From the NCBI GenBank assembly GCA_964527835.1, contig CAZGNV010000017.1, positions 9,118 to 73,117 of the forward strand: 64,000 bases of DNA. Direction: 5' to 3'. This DNA is from JAFDCJ01 sp964527835 (GTDB taxonomy: Bacteria > Desulfobacterota > Desulfobacteria > Desulfobacterales > JAFDCJ01). Below, one piece after another: positions 41,981-50,776 of the stretch. Positions within the stretch are counted from its first letter, which is position 1, and each line of letters opens with the position of its first letter. Both the position numbers and the translations under genes were made by a program. A model generated the notes under the pieces. It saw only the letters and a program-made list of their open reading frames with translations. It did no database searches and had not been told where the DNA came from.

Positions 41981-44005
41981 ATGTCGCAGCAAAAACCGCT
42001 TTACCGCACCGCGCACAACCCCTTGCTCATCCAACCGGCCCGGCCGCTGCCCGATGAGGTGGCCGTCATCGGCGCCGGCACCATCGGCCCGGATATCGGC
42101 TATTACCTGAAAAGCGCCATGCCCGGCTGCCGCCTGTTTCTGATCGACGTGGTCGACGATGCGCTCAAGCGGGCGGAAAAACGCATCATCGGCTATGCCG
42201 AAAAAGCGGTTGATAAAAAAAAGATGGAACCGGAAAAAGCCGCTGCCGTGCGGCAGAACATCGTTTACACGACGGATTACGCCGCAATCAAAAACTGCCA
42301 GCTGGTCATCGAGGCGGCCACGGAAAACATTCCGCTCAAGCAGAAAATATTCGACATGGTTGAAAATATCGTTGCCGAGGACACGATCATCACCTCCAAC
42401 ACCAGCTCGATTCCAGCGGACCGGCTGTTTTCCGAAATGAAGCATCCCCAGCGCACCACCGTAACACATTTTTTCGCCCCTGCCTGGCGCAGCCTGCCGG
42501 TGGAAGTCATCTCCTGGCAAGGCGGCAGCGATGAGGTGCTGGATTACCTGTTCTGGTTTTTTGCCAAAACCGGCAAGGCCCCCATCATCACCGACAACGC
42601 CATCTGTTTTGTGCTCGACCGCATCTTCGACAACTGGTGCAATGAGGCCGCCTTTCTGCTCAACAGTGCCACGGCCGCCCAAATTGACAAGGTGGCCGAA
42701 GAATTCGTTTTTGCCGGACCCTTTTTCGTTCTGAACATGGCCAACGGCAACCCGATCATCATCGAAACCAACACCCTGCAAATGGAAGAAGGCCCGCACT
42801 ACAAACCGGCACCGATCCTGGCCTCGGTGGATCGTTGGCTGACCGGACGGCCGGGCAGTCCGCTCAACGTTGATGATGAAGTCAAAAACATTGTTCGCGA
42901 CCGCCTGCTGGGCATCCTGTTTTCCCAGTCATTTGACATCATTGACCGCGGAATCGGCACCCCGCAAGACGTTAATTTCGGCTGCCAGGTGGCCCTGGGA
43001 TTTCGCCAGGGACCCCTGGACCTCATGCGCGACATGGGGGTTGAGGAAGTCGAGCGGATCATGAAAAAATTTCAGCAGGAAAGACCCGGATTTCCCGCAC
43101 CGCAGCAAGCCATCTCGACCTACCAGGATTTTAGCCGCCACATCCTGGTCGATGACCTCGCGGGGGTTAAAATCATCACCATCCGGCGTCCCCAGGCCAT
43201 GAACGCGCTCAACGACGATGTGACTGATGAAATCCTGGCAGTGCTGAAAAAATTCGCCGACGACCCTGCCGTGAAAGGTTTTGTCATCACCGGCTACGGC
43301 ACGGCGGCTTTCAGCGCCGGTGCGGACATCGGCAAATTCCCATCCATGCTGGGCGATCCGGAAGCCTCGGCCCAGTACGCGCGCGATTGCGCCAATGTTC
43401 AGATCTTCATGGACCGGATGGAAAAACCGGTAGTGGCCGCGGTTAACGGACTGGCCCTGGGCGGAGGACTGGAAGTGGCCATTCGCTGCCACAGCATGGT
43501 GGCCCTTGAAAATGCCACCTTGCAGTTTCCGGAAATCAGCCTCGGCATTCTGCCGGGCATCGGCGGATGCGTGGTGCCCTATCGCCGCTGGCCCCAGGGA
43601 GCCGCCCTTTTTCACGAAATGATCTGCCTGGCAAAACCGCTCAAAGCCAAAGAGGCCGCTGAAATCGGGATGGTCGCCCGGCTGGCCGCTGATTTTCCCG
43701 ACCTGATCGACGCCGCCGTTGAAGAAGTGCAGCGGCTGCAGGGAAACATTCCGCGCATCGCCGAAGGCAAAATCGACATCCCGGATCTCAAGCTGCCCGA
43801 CGAACCCCGGGCCGCAGGGCAGAAATTAAGCCCCGAGGCGGTCGCCATCACTGCCAAAACGATCCAGCGGGCTGCTGCCAGTGAAAGTCTTGCCGAGGCC
43901 CTTGAAATCGGCTACCGGGGCTTTGGCGAAATCGCCTGCACCGATGCCGCCAAGGAAGGCATCGCGGCTTTCCTGGAAAGGCGCAAACCGGAGTTTACAA
44001 AATAA
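41981..44005 (+). CDS. Bifunctional 3-hydroxyacyl-CoA dehydrogenase / enoyl-CoA hydratase
   Basis: The 674-residue protein has the dehydrogenase half first (about 20-330, VAVIGAGTIGPDIGYYLKSA and TVTHFFAPAWRSLPVEVI) and a crotonase half second (about 385-674, AFSAGADIGKF, GLALGGGLEVAIRCH and PEISLGILPGIGG). The catalytic Glu of the hydratase is kept. This order is the reverse of FadB and typical of archaeal and deltaproteobacterial enzymes. It performs two successive steps of beta-oxidation. AAAGGA precedes the ATG, and a terminator follows at 44040. Confidence 0.95.
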   Translation: MSQQKPLYRTAHNPLLIQPARPLPDEVAVIGAGTIGPDIGYYLKSAMPGCRLFLIDVVDDALKRAEKRIIGYAEKAVDKKKMEPEKAAAVRQNIVYTTDYAAIKNCQLVIEAATENIPLKQKIFDMVENIVAEDTIITSNTSSIPADRLFSEMKHPQRTTVTHFFAPAWRSLPVEVISWQGGSDEVLDYLFWFFAKTGKAPIITDNAICFVLDRIFDNWCNEAAFLLNSATAAQIDKVAEEFVFAGPFFVLNMANGNPIIIETNTLQMEEGPHYKPAPILASVDRWLTGRPGSPLNVDDEVKNIVRDRLLGILFSQSFDIIDRGIGTPQDVNFGCQVALGFRQGPLDLMRDMGVEEVERIMKKFQQERPGFPAPQQAISTYQDFSRHILVDDLAGVKIITIRRPQAMNALNDDVTDEILAVLKKFADDPAVKGFVITGYGTAAFSAGADIGKFPSMLGDPEASAQYARDCANVQIFMDRMEKPVVAAVNGLALGGGLEVAIRCHSMVALENATLQFPEISLGILPGIGGCVVPYRRWPQGAALFHEMICLAKPLKAKEAAEIGMVARLAADFPDLIDAAVEEVQRLQGNIPRIAEGKIDIPDLKLPDEPRAAGQKLSPEAVAITAKTIQRAAASESLAEALEIGYRGFGEIACTDAAKEGIAAFLERRKPEFTK

Positions 44006-44039
44006 CCGCACTCACCCCCCCCCATCATGATGCCAACTC

Positions 44040-44066
44040 AAGCCCCCTTTTCAGGGGGCTTTTTTT
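44040..44066 (+). terminator. Rho-independent terminator
   Basis: AAGCCCCC and GGGGGCTT form an eight-base-pair stem around TTTTCA, followed by a run of T. It lies 35 bases after the bifunctional beta-oxidation gene and ends that transcript. Confidence 0.9.
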
Positions 44067-44230
44067 ATGATGATTGCAATTGTGCCAATAATGGGCAACT
44101 GATTTAAAAGCTTACCCAGGTTTTTCATTTTGTTTATGGTCGATTGAGGTTTAAGTTTCTTTAGTTATCGCCGATATCAAACAACACACACCGCAGCAAT
44201 TTAGCGCTAGCGTTAAGGATATCGGCAACC

Positions 44231-46639
44231 ATGCTGGATACGAACATTGCCCTGACATCGGCCGGCACTCTGTGCGTGGCGGTCATTGCCTTGTTTTTCT
44301 TTGTTTTTCAGGGCTGGATTTATCTGAAAATCAAAGCCTTTGCCTGGAGCAAATGGGGAGCGGCACTTTCACTGACCACCTTTATATATGCAGCGGCAGT
44401 GTTTGTGCAGTTCAACACCGGTGCCGGGGTCATCAATCATGTCAGCGAGCTGATCCAGTACTCCACCTTTTTGCTGCTCATCCACGCCCTTTACGGGTTT
44501 ACCTTTGCCTTCATTGGCATGGACGCCAGGCGCTATCACCAGGTCGCCGGCCTTTTGCATGCCGGTCTGCTGGTTTTGTTGTGGACCAGCGGGCTGGTGA
44601 TTACCAATGGATTTGTCCATCGCAGTTTCATCGGTCTCAAAAGCCCTTATATCGAACCGCAGATGGGCATCCTGGGTCCTTTCTACCTGATGTATGCGGC
44701 CCTTGCCGGGACATGCTGTTTGATCTACTGGGTGCGCTACAAAAAACGGATCTCCATGGGGGCCAATGCCTTTATTGCCGGCTTTGTCCTCTGGGCGGCC
44801 CTGGCGATCTACGACACCATCGCCACGTTTGGCTTTCCAACCATTCAATTTCTAATGGAATACGGGTTTTTAGGCTTTTCGGTGTCAGTGATGTCCATCA
44901 CCCTGAAAAAATACAGCGAGCTATATGAGATTGCCCGGGAGCGCAAAACAGCGCTGGAAAAAGCCAATGCCGAGCTGGAAACGCGGGTCAGCGAGAGAAC
45001 CGCTGAACTGAAAAAGATCAATGCCGAATTGCGGACTGAAATCAAACAGCGTCAGTGGGTCAACACCGCCTTGAAAGAAAGCGAGCAGCGTTTCCGGACG
45101 GTTTTTCACAACAGCCCGGATGCGGTCAATATCAACCGCCTAAACGGCGAATTTGTGGAGATCAACGAGGCCTTTACGGTGCTGACCGGCTATTCACGCG
45201 CCGATGTTCTCGGGCAATCATCGCAGAAGATAAAAATCTGGCAGGTTCCCGAGGATCGCGAGAAAATCATCGCCGCACTCAACAAATTCGGCTTTGTGGA
45301 CAATGTCGAATCGCGCTTTCGCTGCAAAAACGGTGAAATCAAGCCCGGCCTGATTTCCGCGCGCATTATCAACCTGAATGATGAAAACCATGTGCTGACC
45401 ATCACCCGGGACATCTCCCGCTGGAAAAAAGTTGAAGAGGACAAAAAGAAGCTCGAGTCGGAGCTCCAGCGCGCCCATAAAATGGAAGCCATCGGCACCC
45501 TGGCCGGTGGGGTCGCCCACGACCTGAACAACATTTTATCGGGCATCGTCAGCTATCCGGACCTGCTATTAATGGATCTGCCCGAAACAAGCCCGCTGCG
45601 CGATCCCCTGGTGACCATCAAGCAGTCCGGCATCAAGGCGGCTGCCATTGTGCAGGACCTGCTCACCCTGGCGCGGCGCGGGGTGTCCATCTCGGAGGTG
45701 GTCAATTTAAACCGGATCGTGGCCGAACACCTGAAAAGCCCGGAGTTTGAAAAAATCAAGAATTTCCATCCCGGCCTCGAGATTGAAACCGCCCTTGAAG
45801 CGGATCTGCTCAACATTTCCGGCTCACCGGTGCACCTGTCCAAAACGGTGATGAACCTTGTTTCAAACGCGGCAGAGGCCATGCCCGACGGCGGCAAAAT
45901 CGTCATCTCCACCAAAAACCGCTACCTCGACCAGCCCATCGCGGGGTATGATGAAATCGAAGAAGGCGATTACGTGCTTTTGCGGGTGTCGGATACCGGC
46001 ATCGGCATCCGGGACGAGGACAAGGAGCGCATCTTCGAGCCTTTCTACACCAAAAAAGTGATGGGCAGAAGCGGCACCGGCCTGGGCATGGCGGTGGTCT
46101 GGGGAACGGTCAAAGATCACAAGGGATACATCGATCTGCAAAGCAGCGAGAACAATGGCACCACCTTTACCCTTTATTTTCCCGTTACCCGGCAACCCCT
46201 GGCTGATGAACTGGCGCCGCAAGCACCAGCCGAAACCAAGGGCAACGGCGAGACCATCCTGGTCGTCGATGACATCGCTGAGCAGCGGCAGATCGCCAGC
46301 CGCATTCTGGAAAAACTGGGCTACCGCGTCGAAGCGGTCGCCAGCGGCGAAAAGGCGATTGAATATGTCCAGCACCAATCCGCTGATCTCATCGTTCTTG
46401 ACATGATTATGGATCCCGGAATCGACGGTCTGGAGACCTACAAACGCATTCGCAACATAAACCCCCACCAAAAAACGATTATCGCCAGCGGTTTTTCAGA
46501 AACCTGGCGGGTCAAGGAAGCCCAGCGCCTGGGAGCCGGCGCTTACATCAAAAAACCCTATACCATCGAAAAAATCGGCCAGGCCGTCATCGCTGAACTG
46601 AGTTGCCGGCCGCAAACAGAAGGTCTGTCGGCGGTATAA
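44231..46639 (+). CDS. Membrane hybrid histidine kinase
   Basis: The 802-residue protein has about seven membrane helices (1-235), a coiled coil (235-285), a PAS domain (about 290-400), HisKA with the phospho-His in GGVAHDLNNILSG (about 430), a HATPase_c domain (N box VSNAAEAMPDG, DTGIGI near 590, GTGLGMAVVWG) and a C-terminal receiver (VVDD at about 677, Asp near 723 in LDMIMDPGIDG). It lacks an output domain, so a separate response regulator or phosphorelay is needed. It is flanked by the terminator and the EamA gene. Confidence 0.93.
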   Translation: MLDTNIALTSAGTLCVAVIALFFFVFQGWIYLKIKAFAWSKWGAALSLTTFIYAAAVFVQFNTGAGVINHVSELIQYSTFLLLIHALYGFTFAFIGMDARRYHQVAGLLHAGLLVLLWTSGLVITNGFVHRSFIGLKSPYIEPQMGILGPFYLMYAALAGTCCLIYWVRYKKRISMGANAFIAGFVLWAALAIYDTIATFGFPTIQFLMEYGFLGFSVSVMSITLKKYSELYEIARERKTALEKANAELETRVSERTAELKKINAELRTEIKQRQWVNTALKESEQRFRTVFHNSPDAVNINRLNGEFVEINEAFTVLTGYSRADVLGQSSQKIKIWQVPEDREKIIAALNKFGFVDNVESRFRCKNGEIKPGLISARIINLNDENHVLTITRDISRWKKVEEDKKKLESELQRAHKMEAIGTLAGGVAHDLNNILSGIVSYPDLLLMDLPETSPLRDPLVTIKQSGIKAAAIVQDLLTLARRGVSISEVVNLNRIVAEHLKSPEFEKIKNFHPGLEIETALEADLLNISGSPVHLSKTVMNLVSNAAEAMPDGGKIVISTKNRYLDQPIAGYDEIEEGDYVLLRVSDTGIGIRDEDKERIFEPFYTKKVMGRSGTGLGMAVVWGTVKDHKGYIDLQSSENNGTTFTLYFPVTRQPLADELAPQAPAETKGNGETILVVDDIAEQRQIASRILEKLGYRVEAVASGEKAIEYVQHQSADLIVLDMIMDPGIDGLETYKRIRNINPHQKTIIASGFSETWRVKEAQRLGAGAYIKKPYTIEKIGQAVIAELSCRPQTEGLSAV

Positions 46640-46683
46640 GTCTGACGGCCTCGCAAAAAAAGTCAAGTTTGGAATTTGAAATT

Positions 46684-47616
46684 TTACTGCCGGCTGCGCT
46701 GCAGTAAAATGATGGAAGCAACCGCCAGCACGCCTCCCAGGATCTGCAGCCCGCCCAGGGTCTCCCCCAGGAAGATAAAAGACATCCCCGCAGCAATGAT
46801 GGGCTCCATGGTCGCGGTAATGCTGGCATGGGTGGCCCTGATCCGGCTGACCCCCACAAAGTAAAAGCCAAACGGCAGAATAGTGCCGAACACACCGATG
46901 AAAAGAATCCATCCCCACTCAATGGCACTGTAACCATGGCCGAAGGCTTCCAGGGGCGGATGCAGTATATTCCACAGGCCGGCGGCAAACAGCAGGGAAT
47001 AGAACAGCACGGTCCACGGATTGTGGGTGCGCATCCCGTATTCACCCAGAACAGAATAGGTGGCAAATGCAAGGGCAGCGCCGATACCGCCGATGATCCC
47101 CGCCCGGTTGGCACTTAACAAATCTACGTTATAGGCCCCAACCGCGAAAAAACATCCCACCAGGGTTCCAGCAATCGCAAGGACTGTTGCCGGCCCCAAG
47201 CGTTCATGCCGCCATAAAACCGCATACAGCGCCACGAAAATCGACCCGGTGTAATGCAGCAGAATCGCTGTGGACACATTTATCCTGCTGATGGCAAAAA
47301 GATAGAAAAACTGCGCCGCTCCGATACCGCAAGTTCCCAGCAAAAAAAAATAAAGAAGATCCTTGCCGGCGATTTTCAACATGGACCGGCTGCGCGGCAA
47401 CAACCAGCAAAAAAGACCGGCAAATGAAATGGTGGTGCGCAACTGCACCAGCTCGAAGGCGGAAAGGCCATGGTTGAACAGGTACTTCGAAGCAGTCCCC
47501 GACATCGCCCATAACAGCGTCGCCAGGGCAACGTATGCATAACCGGCCGCAACGGTTTTCGACGATCTGAAAGGGGGCATTGCCCGGGACATGTTTGATT
47601 CGTTTTGAGTTGCCAC
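46684..47616 (-). CDS. EamA/DMT-superfamily permease
   Basis: The 310-residue protein has ten membrane helices in two EamA repeats, with YVALATLLWAMSGTASKYLF in the first and GIGAALAFATYSVLGEYG starting the second, and a late ATHASITATMEPIIAAGMSFIFLGE. Such permeases usually export amino acids or related metabolites. The start GTG 47616 is likely but has a weak ribosome site. It lies convergent to the hybrid kinase gene. Confidence 0.9.
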   Translation of the reverse strand: MATQNESNMSRAMPPFRSSKTVAAGYAYVALATLLWAMSGTASKYLFNHGLSAFELVQLRTTISFAGLFCWLLPRSRSMLKIAGKDLLYFFLLGTCGIGAAQFFYLFAISRINVSTAILLHYTGSIFVALYAVLWRHERLGPATVLAIAGTLVGCFFAVGAYNVDLLSANRAGIIGGIGAALAFATYSVLGEYGMRTHNPWTVLFYSLLFAAGLWNILHPPLEAFGHGYSAIEWGWILFIGVFGTILPFGFYFVGVSRIRATHASITATMEPIIAAGMSFIFLGETLGGLQILGGVLAVASIILLQRSRQ

Positions 47617-47698
47617 GATGCCGACAATTACCAGCTCTGCGGCAAATTGTAAACTTAAGTTTCCCGCCTTTTTTCAGCCACTTCTAACAGCAACAAAA

Positions 47699-47933
47699 TA
47701 AAACCAACTTGATGTGTGAATTGACCGGGCCATGATATTTTCCTCCAACCGGTATGAAACCATGCCGCAGCAGTGTGTCCCTTGTTTGGGACGAGGCCCA
47801 ATTTTTTGCTAAATTGGATCGATCCCGTGCCATTCATCCCAAACAAGGGACACTGCGGAAACAAGGAGTTGCTGCGAATCATACCGGTTTGCAGAAAACA
47901 CCATGGCCCGGCCAATTCACGTCTGTTTTATGG
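47699..47933. repeat. Large imperfect palindrome (about 235 bp)
   Basis: The left arm (from ATAAAACC at 47699 through GTGAATTGACCGGGCCATG and CCGGTATGA) is mirrored by the right arm (TCATACCGG, CCATGGCCCGGCCAATTCAC, TGTTTTAT to 47931). A nested pair near the centre has CCCTTGTTTGGGA against TCCCAAACAAGGG. There is no coding potential. It occupies most of the 440-base gap between the EamA and E1-like genes, which otherwise shows nothing more than a possible promoter. Confidence 0.8.
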
Positions 47934-48057
47934 ATTCCCTGGACAAATGGACAGGGCTGTTATTTAAGGTTTGACAAGTTTTAACCGCTTCAGGTACTAG
48001 ATGGATTAAACCCACGCAAGCGGTTTGAAGACCAACTTTTCCTTTCCGGTGAACACC

Positions 48058-49155
48058 ATGCATAAAGAGCTTACCGATCAGGAACTGGAAACCTATGCCC
48101 GTCAAATCGTGCTGGCCGATATCGGCTATGACGGGCAGCTCAACCTGCGCAATGCGAAAGTCTGCCTGGTGGGAGTGGGCGGGCTGGGCTCGCCCAGCGC
48201 CTTGAAGCTGGCCGGCATGGGCGTCGGCTACCTGCGCCTGGTGGACCAGGACATTGTCTCGCGCTCGGATCTGCACCGTCAGCATCTTTACGATACCGAC
48301 TCCATCGGACGGCCCAAGGTGGAAGTGGCCTGGGAAAAGTTGCAGCGCCTCAATCCCGACGTCACCCTGGACCCGGTGCCCGAGGCCCTGAATGCCGACA
48401 ATGCCGAGGCGCTGATCAGGGGCATGGACGTGGTGGTGGACGGCCTGGACCGGCCGGAACCGCGCTACATCCTCAACCGCACCTGCCAGCGGCTGAAAAT
48501 CCCCTATGTCTTCGGCGCGGCCATCGAGGTTTTCGGCAATGTCTCCACTTTTTTGCCCGGCAAAACATTGTGCCTGGAGTGTTTCATGGGGGGGCTTAAA
48601 AACGAGGATCTGCCCGTCTGCGGCCTGGTGGGGGTTCACCCGGCGGTCATCGGCATCGTCTCGTCAATGCAGGTTTTTGAAACCGTGCGCCTGCTGACGG
48701 GACAGCCGCCAAAGCTGCAAAACAAACTGTTGTATGTCGACCTGAGACAGTTTGAGTTCAACATCCTGGACATGCCGCCGCTGGAATCCTGCCGGGTTTG
48801 CGGCACCAAACCCGCCGGTGCACCGGAAGAAATAGCGGACCGGCGCTTTGAAGAAACCTGTGCCCGGGACGGCCGCCGCAATTTCGTCGTCACCCCCCGA
48901 CAACGCCAGGACATCGATGTCAGCCGACTGGCCAAAGAAATTCAGCGGCAGGGTTTCAAGGTGACCCGATCCGGCCGGCTGGGGATTACTTTTGAAAAAC
49001 CACCGGTCACGGCCTGCCTCCTCAAAAGCGGCATCATGATCGCCCAGACGCCCCCCCAGCTTGAAGGGAACATGAAATCAAACGTGCTTGATATATACCG
49101 ATGGATTATGGTCGGAGGGCTTGGCATGCCGGATGATATTTTGCCGGATGTGTAG
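48058..49155 (+). CDS. ThiF/MoeB/HesA-type E1-like adenylyltransferase
   Basis: The protein (365 residues from ATG 48058; an in-frame TTG at 48025 is also possible) has the E1-like nucleotide motif VGVGGLGSPSALKLAGMGVG, DLHRQHLYDTDSIGRPKVEVA and zinc cysteines CLEC and CRVC. A C-terminal tail (about 265-365) is distinct and lacks a rhodanese domain. These enzymes adenylate the C-terminus of small ubiquitin-like sulfur carriers for thiamine, molybdopterin or cysteine synthesis. Molybdopterin/tungstopterin supply would fit the AOR encoded downstream. Confidence 0.9.
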   Translation: MHKELTDQELETYARQIVLADIGYDGQLNLRNAKVCLVGVGGLGSPSALKLAGMGVGYLRLVDQDIVSRSDLHRQHLYDTDSIGRPKVEVAWEKLQRLNPDVTLDPVPEALNADNAEALIRGMDVVVDGLDRPEPRYILNRTCQRLKIPYVFGAAIEVFGNVSTFLPGKTLCLECFMGGLKNEDLPVCGLVGVHPAVIGIVSSMQVFETVRLLTGQPPKLQNKLLYVDLRQFEFNILDMPPLESCRVCGTKPAGAPEEIADRRFEETCARDGRRNFVVTPRQRQDIDVSRLAKEIQRQGFKVTRSGRLGITFEKPPVTACLLKSGIMIAQTPPQLEGNMKSNVLDIYRWIMVGGLGMPDDILPDV

Positions 49156-49192
49156 CCTGCACATATTGCTTCATATCAGTTATTGACGGTCC

Positions 49193-49363
49193 CGTAAAAA
49201 GTCGTTTTCGAGCGACATCAACCCTTTTCGGAAAAAGAGCTGTGAAGGGGTGAGCGTTAAAATTTCAAGTTGCTTGAGGAGCTTGCGACGAGTTCTTGAA
49301 ATTTAGCGAAACCCTGAACAGCTCCCGAAAAGGCTTGCGGAGCGAGAAAATCGACTTTTTACG
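49193..49363 (+). repeat. Full copy of the covarying hairpin repeat
   Basis: CGTAAAAAGTCG (49193-49204) pairs with CGACTTTTTACG (49352-49363). Internal pairs are CCTTTTCGG/CCGAAAAGG, AGCTGT/ACAGCT and the core ATTTCAAG/CTTGAAAT around GCTTGAGG...CGAGTT. CAGTTATTGA flanks the element at 49177-49186 and 49371-49380, as a target-site duplication would. It sits between the E1-like and the M24-like genes. Confidence 0.85.
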
Positions 49364-49405
49364 ATTTCATCAGTTATTGATGAGGTCGCAAAAGGAAAAC
49401 ACACC

Positions 49406-50560
49406 ATGACCCTGCATTTTTCCCACGAAGAGTTTGCCCAGCGTCAGCATCGCACCATCGAACAGCTCAGGAATCGTCAGCTGGACGGCTTGCTGATGTT
49501 TCGCCAGGAGAGCATGTATTATCTGACCGGCTACGACAGCTTCGGTTACGTGTTTTTTCAGTGCCTGTACCTGGGAACCGACGGCCGTCTGATGCTCATG
49601 ACCCGGGCGCCGGACCTGCGGCAGGCACGGCACACGTCCATCATCGAAGACATCCGCATCTGGGTGGACGACGCCGGCGCCGATCCGGCCGTGCAGCTGA
49701 GAAGCATCCTCGATGAATTCAGCTGCCAGGGACGACGGCTGGGGGTTGAATACGATGCTTACGGGCTGACGGCCAAAAACGGAAAACTGCTGGAAGCCGC
49801 CCTGGCGGACTTCTGTACCCTGGAAGACGCCTCGGACCTGGTAAGCCGCCTGCGGCTGGTAAAAAGCGCCGCCGAAATGGTGTATGTGCGCAAGGCCGCT
49901 GAACTGGCCGACCGGGCCTGGGATGAGGCCTGCCGCCTGGCGGCTCCGGGAGCCGACGAGGGCGAAATCCTGGCCGCCATGCAAGGGATCATTTTTGCCG
50001 GTGACGGCGACTACCCGGGCAATGAATTCATCATCGGCTCGGGCAAGGACGCCCTTTTGTGCCGCTACAAATCCGGCCGTCGCAAGCTCGATGCCCAGGA
50101 TCAGCTGACCATTGAGTGGGCGGCAGCCTTTCGCCATTATCATGCGGCCATGATGCGCACCATCCCCATCGGCCGGGCCACCGCCCGGCATGAAAAAATG
50201 CATGCGGTCACCACGGATGCCATGACCGCCTGCATGGAGGCTTTGCGCCCCGGACGCCCCATCGGCGAGGTGTTTGATGCCTATGCCCGGGTTTGTGATG
50301 CCGCCGGCATGCAGGCCCACCGGCTGAATGCCACCGGCTACAGCATGGGCACCACCTTTGCGCCCAACTGGATGGACTGGCCCATGTTCTACCACGGCAA
50401 CCCGGTTATTGCAGCTCCCAACATGGTGTTCTTTTTACATATGATTCTAATGGACAGCGACACCCATCACGCCATGTGCTTCGGCCACACGGTGGTGGTT
50501 ACCGATAACGGCTGCCAATCGTTGTCCAACCACTCCCTGGACCTGATTGTAAAAGCCTGA
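49406..50560 (+). CDS. M24-family (creatinase/prolidase fold) protein without metal ligands
   Basis: The 384-residue protein has a creatinase N-terminal domain (about 1-155) and a pita-bread C-terminal domain. The positions of the five metal ligands of prolidases are altered: LTIEWAAAFRHYHA replaces the two Asp, YSMG replaces the His motif, and the late Glu positions are His and Gly. It is therefore likely a metal-free hydrolase similar to creatinase or ectoine hydrolase, with an unknown amide substrate. Confidence 0.85.
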   Translation: MTLHFSHEEFAQRQHRTIEQLRNRQLDGLLMFRQESMYYLTGYDSFGYVFFQCLYLGTDGRLMLMTRAPDLRQARHTSIIEDIRIWVDDAGADPAVQLRSILDEFSCQGRRLGVEYDAYGLTAKNGKLLEAALADFCTLEDASDLVSRLRLVKSAAEMVYVRKAAELADRAWDEACRLAAPGADEGEILAAMQGIIFAGDGDYPGNEFIIGSGKDALLCRYKSGRRKLDAQDQLTIEWAAAFRHYHAAMMRTIPIGRATARHEKMHAVTTDAMTACMEALRPGRPIGEVFDAYARVCDAAGMQAHRLNATGYSMGTTFAPNWMDWPMFYHGNPVIAAPNMVFFLHMILMDSDTHHAMCFGHTVVVTDNGCQSLSNHSLDLIVKA

Positions 50561-50776
50561 CTCTCGTTTCGGCCCTCATTTGCCAATCAGTTCTTTTTTT
50601 CAATCCTCGCCGATGCGATCCCCCGTTCAACCATTCCCGGCTGCTTGGCGAATGAATTTGTCTTAAGTATCTCCCCGATTTACCGATAAATATTCAGAAA
50701 TAGTGTCAAAATTCCATCCGGCCGCCATCCGGAATGCAACTGCAGCGGCCGGATGTACCAATACCGGAAACTCGGC

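Noticed and set aside
47699..47933. Large palindrome as a replication origin
   Set aside because: No DnaA-box cluster or initiator gene is nearby; it fits a repeat element better.
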